From Neisseria sicca (GTDB lineage Bacteria > Pseudomonadota > Gammaproteobacteria > Burkholderiales > Neisseriaceae): a stretch of DNA of 64,000 nucleotides. Both the position numbers and the translations under genes were made by a program. This document shows, piece after piece, positions 9,196-17,092 of this stretch. The DNA lies in assembly GCF_003044565.1 (NCBI RefSeq), contig NZ_POXG01000006.1:62001-126000 (forward strand). The letters are read 5' to 3'. The stretch's first letter is position 1. The number at the start of each line of letters is the position of its first letter. The notes beneath the pieces are model-generated. The model saw nothing but the letters and a program-made list of their open reading frames with translations. It was not told the origin of the DNA and did no database searches.

Positions 9196-9744
9196 CTGAA
9201 GTTCGTCCCGTACTTTCATTAAAGCAAAGCCAAGCAGGTTTAAGCCTCGCCATTGCAGCGGATTTTGAACGCGTGGGTCATCTTGAGCAAGTCCGATTCC
9301 CCAGATTGTATCTACTGGACTGGCTTCCACTAGAATGCGGCTGCCTGTGCCAAGTAGAAAGCGTTTCAAATAGGGGTGTTGGCTAAATTTTGCATGGTTG
9401 CCCTTGCAAACGATATCGAAGCGGTGGGCGTTCCAAATGTCGTCTTTAAATCCGATGACTTGTCGCCCTAAATCCTTCGCCTGTTTTGGATGCGCAGAAG
9501 CGATGATTTGGCGTCGGATATCTTCTGCACCGAATAATTTTGCCTTTTCAGCCATCATATAGTGTTCGGCAGTCGCATAGCGGATGCCGTCGATTTCAAA
9601 GGGTGCCGGATACCATTGGCTGAAAACGGCTTTGTCTGTTTCATTTTTATGTTTTGGAGTATGTCCCCAGAAGTATAGATATTTCAGCTTTTCTTTGCGC
9701 TGATAGGCGGCTTTCAAATCAGCAAGAGAGTAGAGTGCAGGCAT
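9187..9744 (-). CDS. NADAR (YbiA-like) domain protein
   Basis: A 185-residue single-domain protein of the NADAR superfamily, whose characterised members are N-glycosidases acting on riboflavin intermediates or ADP-ribosylated substrates. Family features: LKYLYFWGH near the start, [28 protein letters not shown] with the conserved Glu-His, and the C-terminal GIGLA and NLLGFALM. The last codons (VV and the stop) are supplied by a DUS. The gene stands alone between the ccoP terminator and a Correia cluster. Substrate cannot be inferred here. Confidence 0.85.
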   Translation of the reverse strand: MPALYSLADLKAAYQRKEKLKYLYFWGHTPKHKNETDKAVFSQWYPAPFEIDGIRYATAEHYMMAEKAKLFGAEDIRRQIIASAHPKQAKDLGRQVIGFKDDIWNAHRFDIVCKGNHAKFSQHPYLKRFLLGTGSRILVEASPVDTIWGIGLAQDDPRVQNPLQWRGLNLLGFALMKVRDELQVV

Positions 9745-9767
9745 GGTATTTCTTTCTTATTGTGTAT

Positions 9768-9874
9768 TATAGTGGATTAAATTTAAATCAGGACAAGGCG
9801 ACGAAGCCGCAGACAGTACAGATAGTACGGCAAGGCGAGGCAACGCCGTACTGGTTTAAATTTAATCCACTATA
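9768..9874. repeat. Correia repeat enclosed element, short form (107 bp)
   Basis: Full-length element bounded by TATAGTGGATTAAATTTAAA and its inverted complement. Confidence 0.95.
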
Positions 9875-9932
9875 AATTCAGATCGATAGGGTGTTGCGTG
9901 ATTTAAGACTCATGATATGCGCAGGCGCAGGA

Positions 9933-10029
9933 GATTAACCTTAAATCAGGACGGGATGAAACCTCAGAGAATATAGATGGTACAACAAGAGAAGAGGATA
10001 CCATACTGATTGAAAGTTAATTTACTGTA
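9933..10029. repeat. Decayed Correia element
   Basis: Segments such as TTAAATCAGGAC, CAGA, GATGGTAC, CAAG and a right end of AATTTACTGTA follow the order of the neighbouring intact copy with many substitutions. It looks like an old, mutated insertion. Confidence 0.6.
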
Positions 10030-10039
10030 TCGCGGAAGA

Positions 10040-10146
10040 TATAGATGAAAGTATTTAAACCAGTACGGCGTTGTCTCGCCTTGCCGTACTATCTGTACTG
10101 TTTGCGGCTTCGTCGCCTTGTCCTGATTTAAATTTAATCCACTATA
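10040..10146. repeat. Correia element, reverse orientation, degenerate left end
   Basis: It is 107 bp, like the intact copy at 9768-9874, but inverted. The right end is perfect; the left end reads TATAGATGAAAGTATTTAAA instead of TATAGTGGATTAAATTTAAA. Confidence 0.85.
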
Positions 10147-10178
10147 TATCCGCTATTCATGCCATTACCGATAGAAAA

Positions 10179-10213
10179 AAAGGTCGTCTGAAAAACGTTT
10201 TCAGACGACCTTT
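10179..10213 (-). terminator. DUS-pair intrinsic terminator of tyrS
   Basis: Near-perfect hairpin of two inverted DUS with a tiny loop. On the minus strand it ends in a run of seven T. Confidence 0.85.
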
Positions 10214-10225
10214 ATCATTTAAGGC

Positions 10226-11524
10226 TTATTTCCAAACCAAGAGCGCGTGGTTGCGTTTGCCGCGTCGTACGATGGTGTATTTGCCGAAGCGTTTGTGCGC
10301 GTCGGTCAGCAGATAGGCATCGTCGGGGCGTTCGGCGGCGTGGTTCGGGTTGTTCGATTCGGCGGCTTGTCCATTGAGCAATACCGCTTTGCTGTTCACA
10401 AAACCGCGCGCTTCTTTGTTGGAAGATGCCAAGCCGGTTTTGACCAAGGCTTCGACGACGTTGAGGCCGTCTGAAACTTCAAATGCGGGCAGGCCGTCGA
10501 GGGCGAGCTGTTCGAAGTCGCTTTCTGTCAAGCTGCTTTGGTCTTCGGCAAACAGGCTTTCGGAAATGCGCTGCGCGGCTTGCAGGGCGGCTTCGCCGTG
10601 AATCAGGCGGGTCATTTCTTCGGCAAGGATGCGTTGCGCTTCGGGCTTGGTGCCGCTGGCTTTGTCTTTCGCTTCGATGGCGTCGATTTCTTCGATAGAC
10701 AGGAAGGTGAAGTATTTCAGGAATTTATACACATCGGCATCGGCAACTTTCAGCCAGAATTGGTAGAACTGATACGGCGAAGTTTTCTTCGCGTTCAGCC
10801 ATACCGCGCCGCCTTCGGTTTTACCGAATTTGGTGCCGTCGGATTTGGTGACCAGCGGCAGAGTCAGACCGAATACTTGTTTTTGATTCAGACGGCGGGT
10901 CAGGTCGATACCGGCGGTAATGTTGCCCCATTGGTCGGAGCCGCCGATTTCCAAAACCGCGCCATGGCGTTTGTTCAGTTCGGCAAAGTCGTAGCCTTGC
11001 AGCAGGGAATAGGCGAATTCGGTGAAGGAAATGCCCACATCGTCGCGTTCGATACGCTGTTTGACGGATTCTTTGTTCAGCATAGCGTTGACGGAGAAAT
11101 GCTTGCCGATGTCGCGCAGGAAGTCGAGGCAGTTCATGCTGCCGAACCAGTCGGCATTGTTCGCCATAATGGCGGCGTTTTCGCCTTCAAAGCTCAAAAA
11201 CGGTTTCAGTTGGTTGCGGATGCTTTCTACCCAGCCGGCAACAGTTTCGGCGGAATTCAAGCTGCGCTCCACCGCTTTGAAGCTGGGGTCGCCGATCATA
11301 CCGGTCGCGCCGCCCACCAAGGCAATCGGCGTATGCCCCGCCTGTTGGAAACGGCGCAATGCCAATACGGGCAGCAAGTGGCCGATATGCAGGCTGTCGG
11401 CGGTCGGGTCGAAACCGCAGTAGAGGGCGATTTTTTGCTCGTTTAACAAAGCGTCTAAAGCATCGATGTCGGTCGTTTGCGCGATAAGGCCGCGCGATTG
11501 GAGGTCTTTGATGACTGATTTCAT
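10226..11524 (-). CDS. tyrS: Tyrosyl-tRNA synthetase
   Basis: Class I aminoacyl-tRNA synthetase charging tRNA-Tyr, 432 residues. The HIGH-type motif is in SLHIGHLLP (about residue 45). The KMSKS-type loop is KFGKT ([15 protein letters not shown]), as in the TyrRS subclass. A C-terminal S4 RNA-binding domain covers about 355-432. An AGGA site precedes the start. The start codon lies 19 nt after the restriction-gene stop, so it may be cotranscribed with the upstream cassette. A GGCCGTCTGAA-type DUS lies inside near 10463. Confidence 0.97.
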   Translation of the reverse strand: MKSVIKDLQSRGLIAQTTDIDALDALLNEQKIALYCGFDPTADSLHIGHLLPVLALRRFQQAGHTPIALVGGATGMIGDPSFKAVERSLNSAETVAGWVESIRNQLKPFLSFEGENAAIMANNADWFGSMNCLDFLRDIGKHFSVNAMLNKESVKQRIERDDVGISFTEFAYSLLQGYDFAELNKRHGAVLEIGGSDQWGNITAGIDLTRRLNQKQVFGLTLPLVTKSDGTKFGKTEGGAVWLNAKKTSPYQFYQFWLKVADADVYKFLKYFTFLSIEEIDAIEAKDKASGTKPEAQRILAEEMTRLIHGEAALQAAQRISESLFAEDQSSLTESDFEQLALDGLPAFEVSDGLNVVEALVKTGLASSNKEARGFVNSKAVLLNGQAAESNNPNHAAERPDDAYLLTDAHKRFGKYTIVRRGKRNHALLVWK

Positions 11525-11543
11525 TGTGGTTGTCCTGTGAGAG

Positions 11544-12086
11544 TTATTTGTGTGGTAATCCGAGCCACTTTAAAGGAATTTCATCAAATAGGTAATGACA
11601 GTTCATGGAATGGATGTAATCTAATGTATCTTTATAAACAGGATTTTTGAACCATTCATTCAATACATAAACATATTCGACACGCCAGCCTAAATTCCGT
11701 ACTAATTTACTATATTGTTTACGTTTGAAATCACAGGTTTGCAGTTTTTCATCTACAGAACCCGGGACTTGCTGAAATTTGATTTCAATGATAAACAGGG
11801 TATCCCGCACTATGACAAATAGTGCATTGTCAGGTTCTAAACGTTTGGAAAGATGCTCTCGCCAATTAATATTATATGGTTCCTGTTCTAGAAAGCGATA
11901 CAGTTCCTGTTTTTTAAAACAGTATGCTAATTTTTCATTTTTAAACCAAATTTCATATCCGGTTTTATTGGTGGAGTTTTTGATTTCATAGCCGTCAATT
12001 TGTTCAAATAACTGCTTAATATCTGTTCGTTGTTCAAAATGTAATCCGGTAGTGGTATTACCGCCACCTTTTCCGCCTTTAATCAT
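11544..12086 (-). CDS. Type II restriction endonuclease, PD-(D/E)XK type
   Basis: A 180-residue protein encoded last in a cassette with two adenine methyltransferases. The nuclease motif is visible: Pro85-Asp86 in LEPDNALF, then Glu101-Ile-Lys103 in FIIEIKFQ, separated by a hydrophobic strand. The N-terminus is glycine-rich (KGGGNTTTG). Base composition is clearly more AT-rich than the flanking tyrS and ychF, a sign of transfer. The start overlaps the preceding methyltransferase stop by 8 nt. Its partners suggest GATC as recognition site (inference). It does not resemble the DpnII/MboI enzymes as I recall them. Confidence 0.75.
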   Translation of the reverse strand: MIKGGKGGGNTTTGLHFEQRTDIKQLFEQIDGYEIKNSTNKTGYEIWFKNEKLAYCFKKQELYRFLEQEPYNINWREHLSKRLEPDNALFVIVRDTLFIIEIKFQQVPGSVDEKLQTCDFKRKQYSKLVRNLGWRVEYVYVLNEWFKNPVYKDTLDYIHSMNCHYLFDEIPLKWLGLPHK

Positions 12087-12894
12087 TTTTCAATCTCTTT
12101 TTAGCTAATTCAAAATAATCCGGTTCCCATTCGCATCCGCAAAAATTCCGCCCATTCTTTAATGCCGCAACACCTGTCGTGCCGCTGCCCATAAATGGGT
12201 CGAAAATCAAATCTCCGATATTGGAAGCAGCCTGAATGCAGCGTTCCGCCAAAGCTGTCGGTTTCTGTGTCGGGTGTTTGCCAAATTGTTTCTCTGCTTT
12301 GTTCGGCGGAGCAATTTGCCAAACACTTTTCATTTGTTTGCCTCCGTTTTGTGCTTTCATCACTTCATAATGAAAAATATGTTTGGCTTTTTTGTTTTTC
12401 TTTGCCCAAAGCAGTGTTTCGGTGGAGTGGGTAAAAAAGCGGCAGGATAGATTGGGCGGTGGGTTGGTTTTTTCCCATGTGATGTTGTTTAAAAGATGGT
12501 AACCAATGACTTGCATCAGATAACCTGTTAAGTAAATATTATGCTGTGTGCCGCAAACCCAAATCGTACCGTTTGGTTTTAAAAGTGCGTAGCACAAACG
12601 TAGCCATTCTTCGTGAAATTCCAAATCTGCTGCCAAGCCTTTGGATTTGTCCCAGTCCCCTTTGTTTACAGAAACCATTTTTCCGTTTTGGCAAGAGAAA
12701 CCGTTATTGGAAAGCAGATAAGGAGGATCGGCGAATATCATGTCAAAGCAACCTTCCGGATATTTGTCCAAAATCCGACGCATCACTTTGAAAGTGTCCT
12801 CGTTATAAATCACAATGCCGTTTGAAACGTATTTTTTCAGACAGGTATGGTAACGGGTGGCTTCTTCTTTCAGAATATTAAATTCATTTGCCAT
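12079..12894 (-). CDS. DNA adenine-N6 methyltransferase (beta class, DpnA-like)
   Basis: A 271-residue methyltransferase. Its motif order is catalytic first (ADPPYLLSNNG, DPPY at 56-59) and AdoMet-binding last (FDPFMGSGTTGVAA near 235), which is the beta class. In DpnII-like systems a second enzyme of this class methylates the same site and can act on single-stranded DNA during transformation. That would suit a naturally competent Neisseria, but it is inference. It overlaps the upstream Dam-like gene by 11 nt and the nuclease gene by 8 nt. Confidence 0.85.
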   Translation of the reverse strand: MANEFNILKEEATRYHTCLKKYVSNGIVIYNEDTFKVMRRILDKYPEGCFDMIFADPPYLLSNNGFSCQNGKMVSVNKGDWDKSKGLAADLEFHEEWLRLCYALLKPNGTIWVCGTQHNIYLTGYLMQVIGYHLLNNITWEKTNPPPNLSCRFFTHSTETLLWAKKNKKAKHIFHYEVMKAQNGGKQMKSVWQIAPPNKAEKQFGKHPTQKPTALAERCIQAASNIGDLIFDPFMGSGTTGVAALKNGRNFCGCEWEPDYFELAKKRLKND

Positions 12895-13702
12895 AAATTG
12901 CCAATAATTCGCCTACTTTTTGTCTGCTGCTGCCGTTTGCGGCAATATTTCTTTGTACATCAATGGTTTCTATTCGTGCGCCTTGATATATTTTTCGGGT
13001 GAATTCAGTGTCGTGATTGGAAATCAACACACCTTGGGTTTGCTCTGCGGTTTGTTGTGCGATGGTTGCCAAGCGGATTTGATCGTTAAAATCGAAGCCG
13101 CCTGTTGCATAAGCAGTAAATGAAGCAGTTTCACTTAAAGGTACATAAGGTGGATCACAATATACTATATCATCGCTGCCTGCCAGCATTAAGGTCGTCT
13201 GAAAATCTCCGTTCATCAATTCCATGCGATCAGCTTTACAGATAAACCCCTGCATTTCCGTTTCAGGAAAATAAGGAGATTTATATTTTCCAAACGGTAC
13301 ATTAAATCTGCCTTTGCTGTTGTAACGGCACAAGCCGTTAAAAGCATGACGGTTCAGATAGATAAATATTGCGGAACGTTCGGCAACATCATTGCTGTTG
13401 TTGAATTGCTCGCGCAGTTCATAAAAGCGGGCTTCTTGATTATTTGAAGGGGTAAAAAACGAATGAGCAAAGTCAATGAAACTTTGCTTTTCTGATTTCA
13501 AAATACGATACAGGTTAATCAAATCGGCATTGGTATCATTCAATATGTAGGCATCAAAATCCAAAGCCAGAGATACAGCCGCCGAACCGGCAAACGGCTC
13601 AATCAAACGTTTGCCGGTTCGGTTAGGCAGGTTTTTGTGAATAAAAGGAGCAAGTTTGAATTTGCCGCCTGCCCATTTTAAAAACGGTTTGAGTACTGCC
13701 AT
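12884..13702 (-). CDS. Dam-family DNA adenine methyltransferase (D12 class)
   Basis: A 272-residue alpha-class adenine methyltransferase. Motifs are FLKWAGGK (7-14), EPFAGSAAVSL (35-45), YLNRHAFNGLCRYN (about 115-128) and the catalytic DPPY (183-186) in VYCDPPYVPLS. The whole length aligns in my memory with E. coli Dam, hence likely GATC specificity. It opens the restriction-modification cassette: the start codon is only 2 nt after the ychF stop, so it is probably translated from the ychF transcript. A DUS inside encodes part of DFQTTLML. Confidence 0.88.
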   Translation of the reverse strand: MAVLKPFLKWAGGKFKLAPFIHKNLPNRTGKRLIEPFAGSAAVSLALDFDAYILNDTNADLINLYRILKSEKQSFIDFAHSFFTPSNNQEARFYELREQFNNSNDVAERSAIFIYLNRHAFNGLCRYNSKGRFNVPFGKYKSPYFPETEMQGFICKADRMELMNGDFQTTLMLAGSDDIVYCDPPYVPLSETASFTAYATGGFDFNDQIRLATIAQQTAEQTQGVLISNHDTEFTRKIYQGARIETIDVQRNIAANGSSRQKVGELLAIYGK

Positions 13703-13704
13703 GT

Positions 13705-14796
13705 TTACACGTTAAACAAGAAGTGCATCACATCGCCGTCCTGCACGACATATTCCTTGCCTTCTACGCGCATTTTGCCGGCTTCTTTGGCTTTGGCTTC
13801 GCCGCCGAGCGACACAAAATCGTCGTAGGCAATCACTTGGGCGCGGATGAAACCGCGTTCGAAGTCGGTGTGGATGACGCCGGCGGCTTGCGGGGCGGTG
13901 TCGCCTTTGTGGATGGTCCAGGCGCGGACTTCTTTGACGCCGGCGGTGAAGTAGGTTTGCAGGCCCAAGAGGTCGTAGCCCGCGCGAATCAGGCGGTTGA
14001 GGCCGGGTTCTTCCAAGCCCATTTCGGCGAGGAACTCGGCTTTTTCGTCGTCTTCCAATTCGGCGATTTCGCTCTCCATCGCGGCGCAAACGGCGACGAC
14101 GGGGGCGTTTTCTTTTTCCGCCAATTCTTTCAGGCGGTCGAGGTGCGGATTGTTTTCAAAACCGTCTTCGGCAACGTTGCCGACATACATGGCGGGTTTG
14201 GCGGTGAGTAGGAACAGCGGTTTGAGCATGGCGAGTTCTTCCGCGTCCAAACCGAAGGAGCGGACGGGCTTGCCTTCATCCAGATGCGGCAGCAGTTTTT
14301 TGCACAGTTCGACCAGTTTTTGCGCGTCTTTGTCGCCTGAGCGGGCGCGTTTTTCTTCGCGGATGATGGCTTTTTCGACGCTGGCGAGGTCGGCAAGCGC
14401 CAGTTCGGTGCCGATGGTTTCGATGTCGGCAATCGGATCGACTTTGCCTGCGACGTGGACGATGTTGTCGTCGTCAAAGCAGCGCACGACGTTGACGATG
14501 GCGTCGGTTTCGCGGATGTTGGCGAGGAACTGGTTGCCCAAGCCTTCGCCTTTGCTCGCACCTGCAACCAAACCGGCAATATCGACGAACTCGACGATGG
14601 CGGGCTGCATTTTTTGCGGATTGACGATTTTCGCCAGCTCCGCCATGCGCGGGTCGGGCACTTCGACGATGCCGACGTTGGGTTCGATGGTGCAGAAGGG
14701 ATAGTTCGCTGCTTCGATGCCCGATTGGGTCAGCGCGTTAAAGAGGGTGGATTTGCCGACGTTGGGCAGGCCGACGATGCCGCATTTCAAGCTCAT
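13705..14796 (-). CDS. ychF: Redox-regulated ATPase YchF
   Basis: Obg-related P-loop NTPase that prefers ATP and associates with ribosomes, 363 residues. Walker A is [12 protein letters not shown] at residues 8-19. The G3 region is [20 protein letters not shown], and a C-terminal TGS domain ends at FNV. The restriction-modification cassette starts 2 nt downstream. A DUS hairpin (14865-14927) lies upstream of the gene. Confidence 0.95.
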   Translation of the reverse strand: MSLKCGIVGLPNVGKSTLFNALTQSGIEAANYPFCTIEPNVGIVEVPDPRMAELAKIVNPQKMQPAIVEFVDIAGLVAGASKGEGLGNQFLANIRETDAIVNVVRCFDDDNIVHVAGKVDPIADIETIGTELALADLASVEKAIIREEKRARSGDKDAQKLVELCKKLLPHLDEGKPVRSFGLDAEELAMLKPLFLLTAKPAMYVGNVAEDGFENNPHLDRLKELAEKENAPVVAVCAAMESEIAELEDDEKAEFLAEMGLEEPGLNRLIRAGYDLLGLQTYFTAGVKEVRAWTIHKGDTAPQAAGVIHTDFERGFIRAQVIAYDDFVSLGGEAKAKEAGKMRVEGKEYVVQDGDVMHFLFNV

Positions 14797-14864
14797 GGTT
14801 TTTCCTGAAAAGATAAAAGTTTAACGGCGGATTATAGCATATCGGGGAATGACTCAAAAACTGT

Positions 14865-14927
14865 AAAGGTCGTCTGAAAAGCGCGGTTTCCATGCGATGG
14901 GAACGGTTTAGCGTTTTCAGACGACCT
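14865..14927. repeat. Inverted DUS pair (array unit 1)
   Basis: AAAGGTCGTCTGAAAA and TTTTCAGACGACCT enclose a loop of about 34 nt. Confidence 0.8.
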
Positions 14928-14944
14928 CGATAATGAGTGGAAAA

Positions 14945-15040
14945 GTAGCGTGGGCTTTGCCCGCGAGAAATTATGTTGGTCAATTTTGTTTGGGACGAGG
15001 GGCAAAATATCCTGATTTTAGTGGGCGAAGCCCATGCTGC
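14945..15040. repeat. 96-bp inverted-repeat (MITE-like) element, copy 1
   Basis: Left end GTAGCGTGGGCTTTGCCCGC, right end the near-complement (GTGGGCGAAGCCCATGCTGC). No coding capacity. The 572-bp interval 14797-15368 contains only this array and DUS pairs. Confidence 0.75.
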
Positions 15041-15075
15041 GGTTGAAGTGCGCGTTTTATTCAAATCCATAATCC

Positions 15076-15138
15076 AAGGTCGTCTGAAAACAAGGGTAGC
15101 GGGTTTGCCTAGCCGTAATCCGTGTTTTCAGACGACCT
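15076..15138. repeat. Inverted DUS pair (array unit 2)
   Basis: AAGGTCGTCTGAAAAC and GTTTTCAGACGACCT, followed by a spacer (TCGGTAATGAGCGGAA) that resembles the one after unit 1. Confidence 0.8.
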
Positions 15139-15156
15139 CGGTAATGAGCGGAAGAA

Positions 15157-15252
15157 GTAGCGTGGGCTTTGCCCGCGAGAAACGTATCGGTCTATTTTGT
15201 TTTTGGGCGATGGACAAGATATCCTGATTTTCGTGGGAGAGGCCCACGCTAC
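15157..15252. repeat. 96-bp inverted-repeat (MITE-like) element, copy 2
   Basis: Exactly 96 bp like copy 1. The ends GTAGCGTGGGCTTTGCCCGC and GTGGGAGAGGCCCACGCTAC are inverted repeats. The core shares TTTTGTTT and ATATCCTGATTTT with copy 1. Confidence 0.75.
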
Positions 15253-15285
15253 GGTTGTGGAGGGTGTTTTATTTAAATCTATAAT

Positions 15286-15354
15286 AAAAAGGTCGTCTGA
15301 AAACGCAGTAGCGGGTTTTTCTAAAACCACCACTTCATTTTCAGACGACCTTTT
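15286..15354 (-). terminator. Inverted DUS pair downstream of ubiB
   Basis: The third DUS pair of the array lies just after the ubiB stop on the minus strand and ends in T there. Confidence 0.65.
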
Positions 15355-15368
15355 GTGTACATAGATTT

Positions 15369-16880
15369 TTAATCAAACAGCAAAATCAGAAACAAAATAA
15401 CCGCAATCACGCCCAGCCACATGCTTTGCCGTTGCTGCACTTTGACCAAATGGATATAGGCATCGCGCATTTCCTGCTGGCGGTTTTCGTCAACCAGCGC
15501 GCTGATTTTGCGCGGTAGGGAAGGGATGATTTGCGCCCAATCGGGGGCTTCGTTTTTGAGGTTGCGCAAAAAGGCTTTCGGACCGACCTGTTCGTTCATC
15601 CACTTCACTAAAAACGGTTTGGCAGTTTTCCACAAGTCCAAATCGGGATCAAGCTGCCGTCCCAAGCCTTCGATGTTGAGCAGCGTTTTTTGCAGCAACA
15701 CAAGCTGCGGCTGGATTTCGACATTGAAGCGCCGGCTGACTTCAAACAGGCGCATCAGCACCAAGCCGAAGGAAATTTGTGAAATCGGTTTGTTGAACAC
15801 AGGCTCGCATACGGCGCGGACGGCGGCTTCCAATTCTTCCGCGCGCGTGTCGGCAGGCACCCAGCCCGATTCGATGTGGGCGGTGGCGACGCGGTGGTAG
15901 TCGCGGTTGAAAAAGGCGAGGAAGTTGATAGCGAGATAGCGTTTGTCGTAATCGGTCAGCGTGCCGACGATGCCGAAGTCGAGGGCGATGTAGCGGTTGT
16001 CGGCGGCGACCAAAATGTTGCCGGGGTGCATATCGGCATGGAAAAAGCCGTCGCGGAAGACTTGCGTGAAGAAGATTTCCACGCCGTAATCGGCGAGTTT
16101 GTGCAAATCAATGCCGTCGGCTTTGAGTTTGGCGATTTCCGATACGGGCGTGCCGTCCATCCATTCGATGGTCAGCACGTTGCTGGTGCAGTAGTCGTAA
16201 AACACTTTAGGCACAATCAGCATATCGCTGTTTTGGAAATTGCGTCCGAGCTGGCTGGCATTGGCGGCTTCGCGCATCAAGTCCAACTCGTCATGCAGAT
16301 ATTTGTCAAATTCCGCTACTACTTCGCGCGGTTTCAAACGCTTGCCGTCGGCAAACAGACGCTCGACCCAAGCCGCGCCGAAGCGCATCAGCGACAAATC
16401 CTGTTCAATCACGGGCAAAAGGTTGGGGCGCAAGACTTTGACCGCCACTTGTTCGCCCGAATGCAGGCGGGCTTTGTGTACTTGGGCGATGGATGCGCTG
16501 GCGACGGGTTCGGTTTCAAATTCAGCATACAGCGTTTCGATGGATTGCCCCAGCGATTTTTCGATTTGCTTCCGTGAAAGCTGCGCGTCAAACGGCGGGA
16601 CTTTGTCTTGCAGCTTTGCCAATTCGACCGCGTAATCATGCGGAATCAAATCGGGGCGCGTGGACAGAACTTGTCCGAATTTGATGAAAATCGGCCCTAG
16701 GCTTTCTAGGGCAAGGCGCAGGCGGACGGCAGGCGCTTCGTTTTCAAATTCAGACGACTGCGGCAACATTTTCAACAGCGTCCGCGCCCAGCCCGGACGG
16801 ACAAGCGCGGCAAACAGCTCGGCGAGGTGGTAGAGGTAAAGCGTGCGGAGGATGGTTTTGATGCGTTTGAGCCGTTTCAT
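15369..16880 (-). CDS. ubiB: UbiB-family atypical kinase/ATPase for ubiquinone biosynthesis
   Basis: Membrane-associated ABC1/ADCK-family protein needed for ubiquinone synthesis. The KxGQ motif family signature is present ([14 protein letters not shown]). Also visible are the kinase-like Ala-rich loop ([12 protein letters not shown]), [19 protein letters not shown] and [10 protein letters not shown]-terminal hydrophobic helix ends the protein ([15 protein letters not shown]). The frame extends 19 codons further upstream, but the ATG at 16880 gives [18 protein letters not shown] and a 503-residue protein, the expected form. Confidence 0.93.
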   Translation of the reverse strand: MKRLKRIKTILRTLYLYHLAELFAALVRPGWARTLLKMLPQSSEFENEAPAVRLRLALESLGPIFIKFGQVLSTRPDLIPHDYAVELAKLQDKVPPFDAQLSRKQIEKSLGQSIETLYAEFETEPVASASIAQVHKARLHSGEQVAVKVLRPNLLPVIEQDLSLMRFGAAWVERLFADGKRLKPREVVAEFDKYLHDELDLMREAANASQLGRNFQNSDMLIVPKVFYDYCTSNVLTIEWMDGTPVSEIAKLKADGIDLHKLADYGVEIFFTQVFRDGFFHADMHPGNILVAADNRYIALDFGIVGTLTDYDKRYLAINFLAFFNRDYHRVATAHIESGWVPADTRAEELEAAVRAVCEPVFNKPISQISFGLVLMRLFEVSRRFNVEIQPQLVLLQKTLLNIEGLGRQLDPDLDLWKTAKPFLVKWMNEQVGPKAFLRNLKNEAPDWAQIIPSLPRKISALVDENRQQEMRDAYIHLVKVQQRQSMWLGVIAVILFLILLFD

Positions 16881-17020
16881 GATTAAGCGCGGAAAATGCT
16901 GAAAGTCGAAATTATATAGTAAATAGGCCTTGCCCACACGGAATGGTATGGGGCTAGGACAAGGATGTGGGCAGGAATTGGCTTTGTGCGTGGGCGGATG
17001 GCGTTAGATTCATAGAATCA

Positions 17021-17077
17021 AAAAGGTCGTCTGAAAACGTTGGGCAAAGCTGCTTGCCCGTTTTCAGACGACCTTTT
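17021..17077 (-). terminator. DUS-pair terminator of glyS
   Basis: Two inverted DUS around a GC-containing inner stem (GGGCAAAGCTGCTTGCCC), with T on both sides. It lies between ubiB and the glyS stop. Confidence 0.75.
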
Positions 17078-17092
17078 GTTTACGGCTTTATA

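Noticed and set aside
10538..11446. 302-codon open frame antisense to tyrS
   Set aside because: Codon shadow of tyrS; low-complexity Phe/Gly/Gln-rich translation and no start signals.
14865..15354. CRISPR array
   Set aside because: Repeats are DUS and 96-bp inverted-repeat elements, with long diverged units; no uniform spacers and no cas genes.
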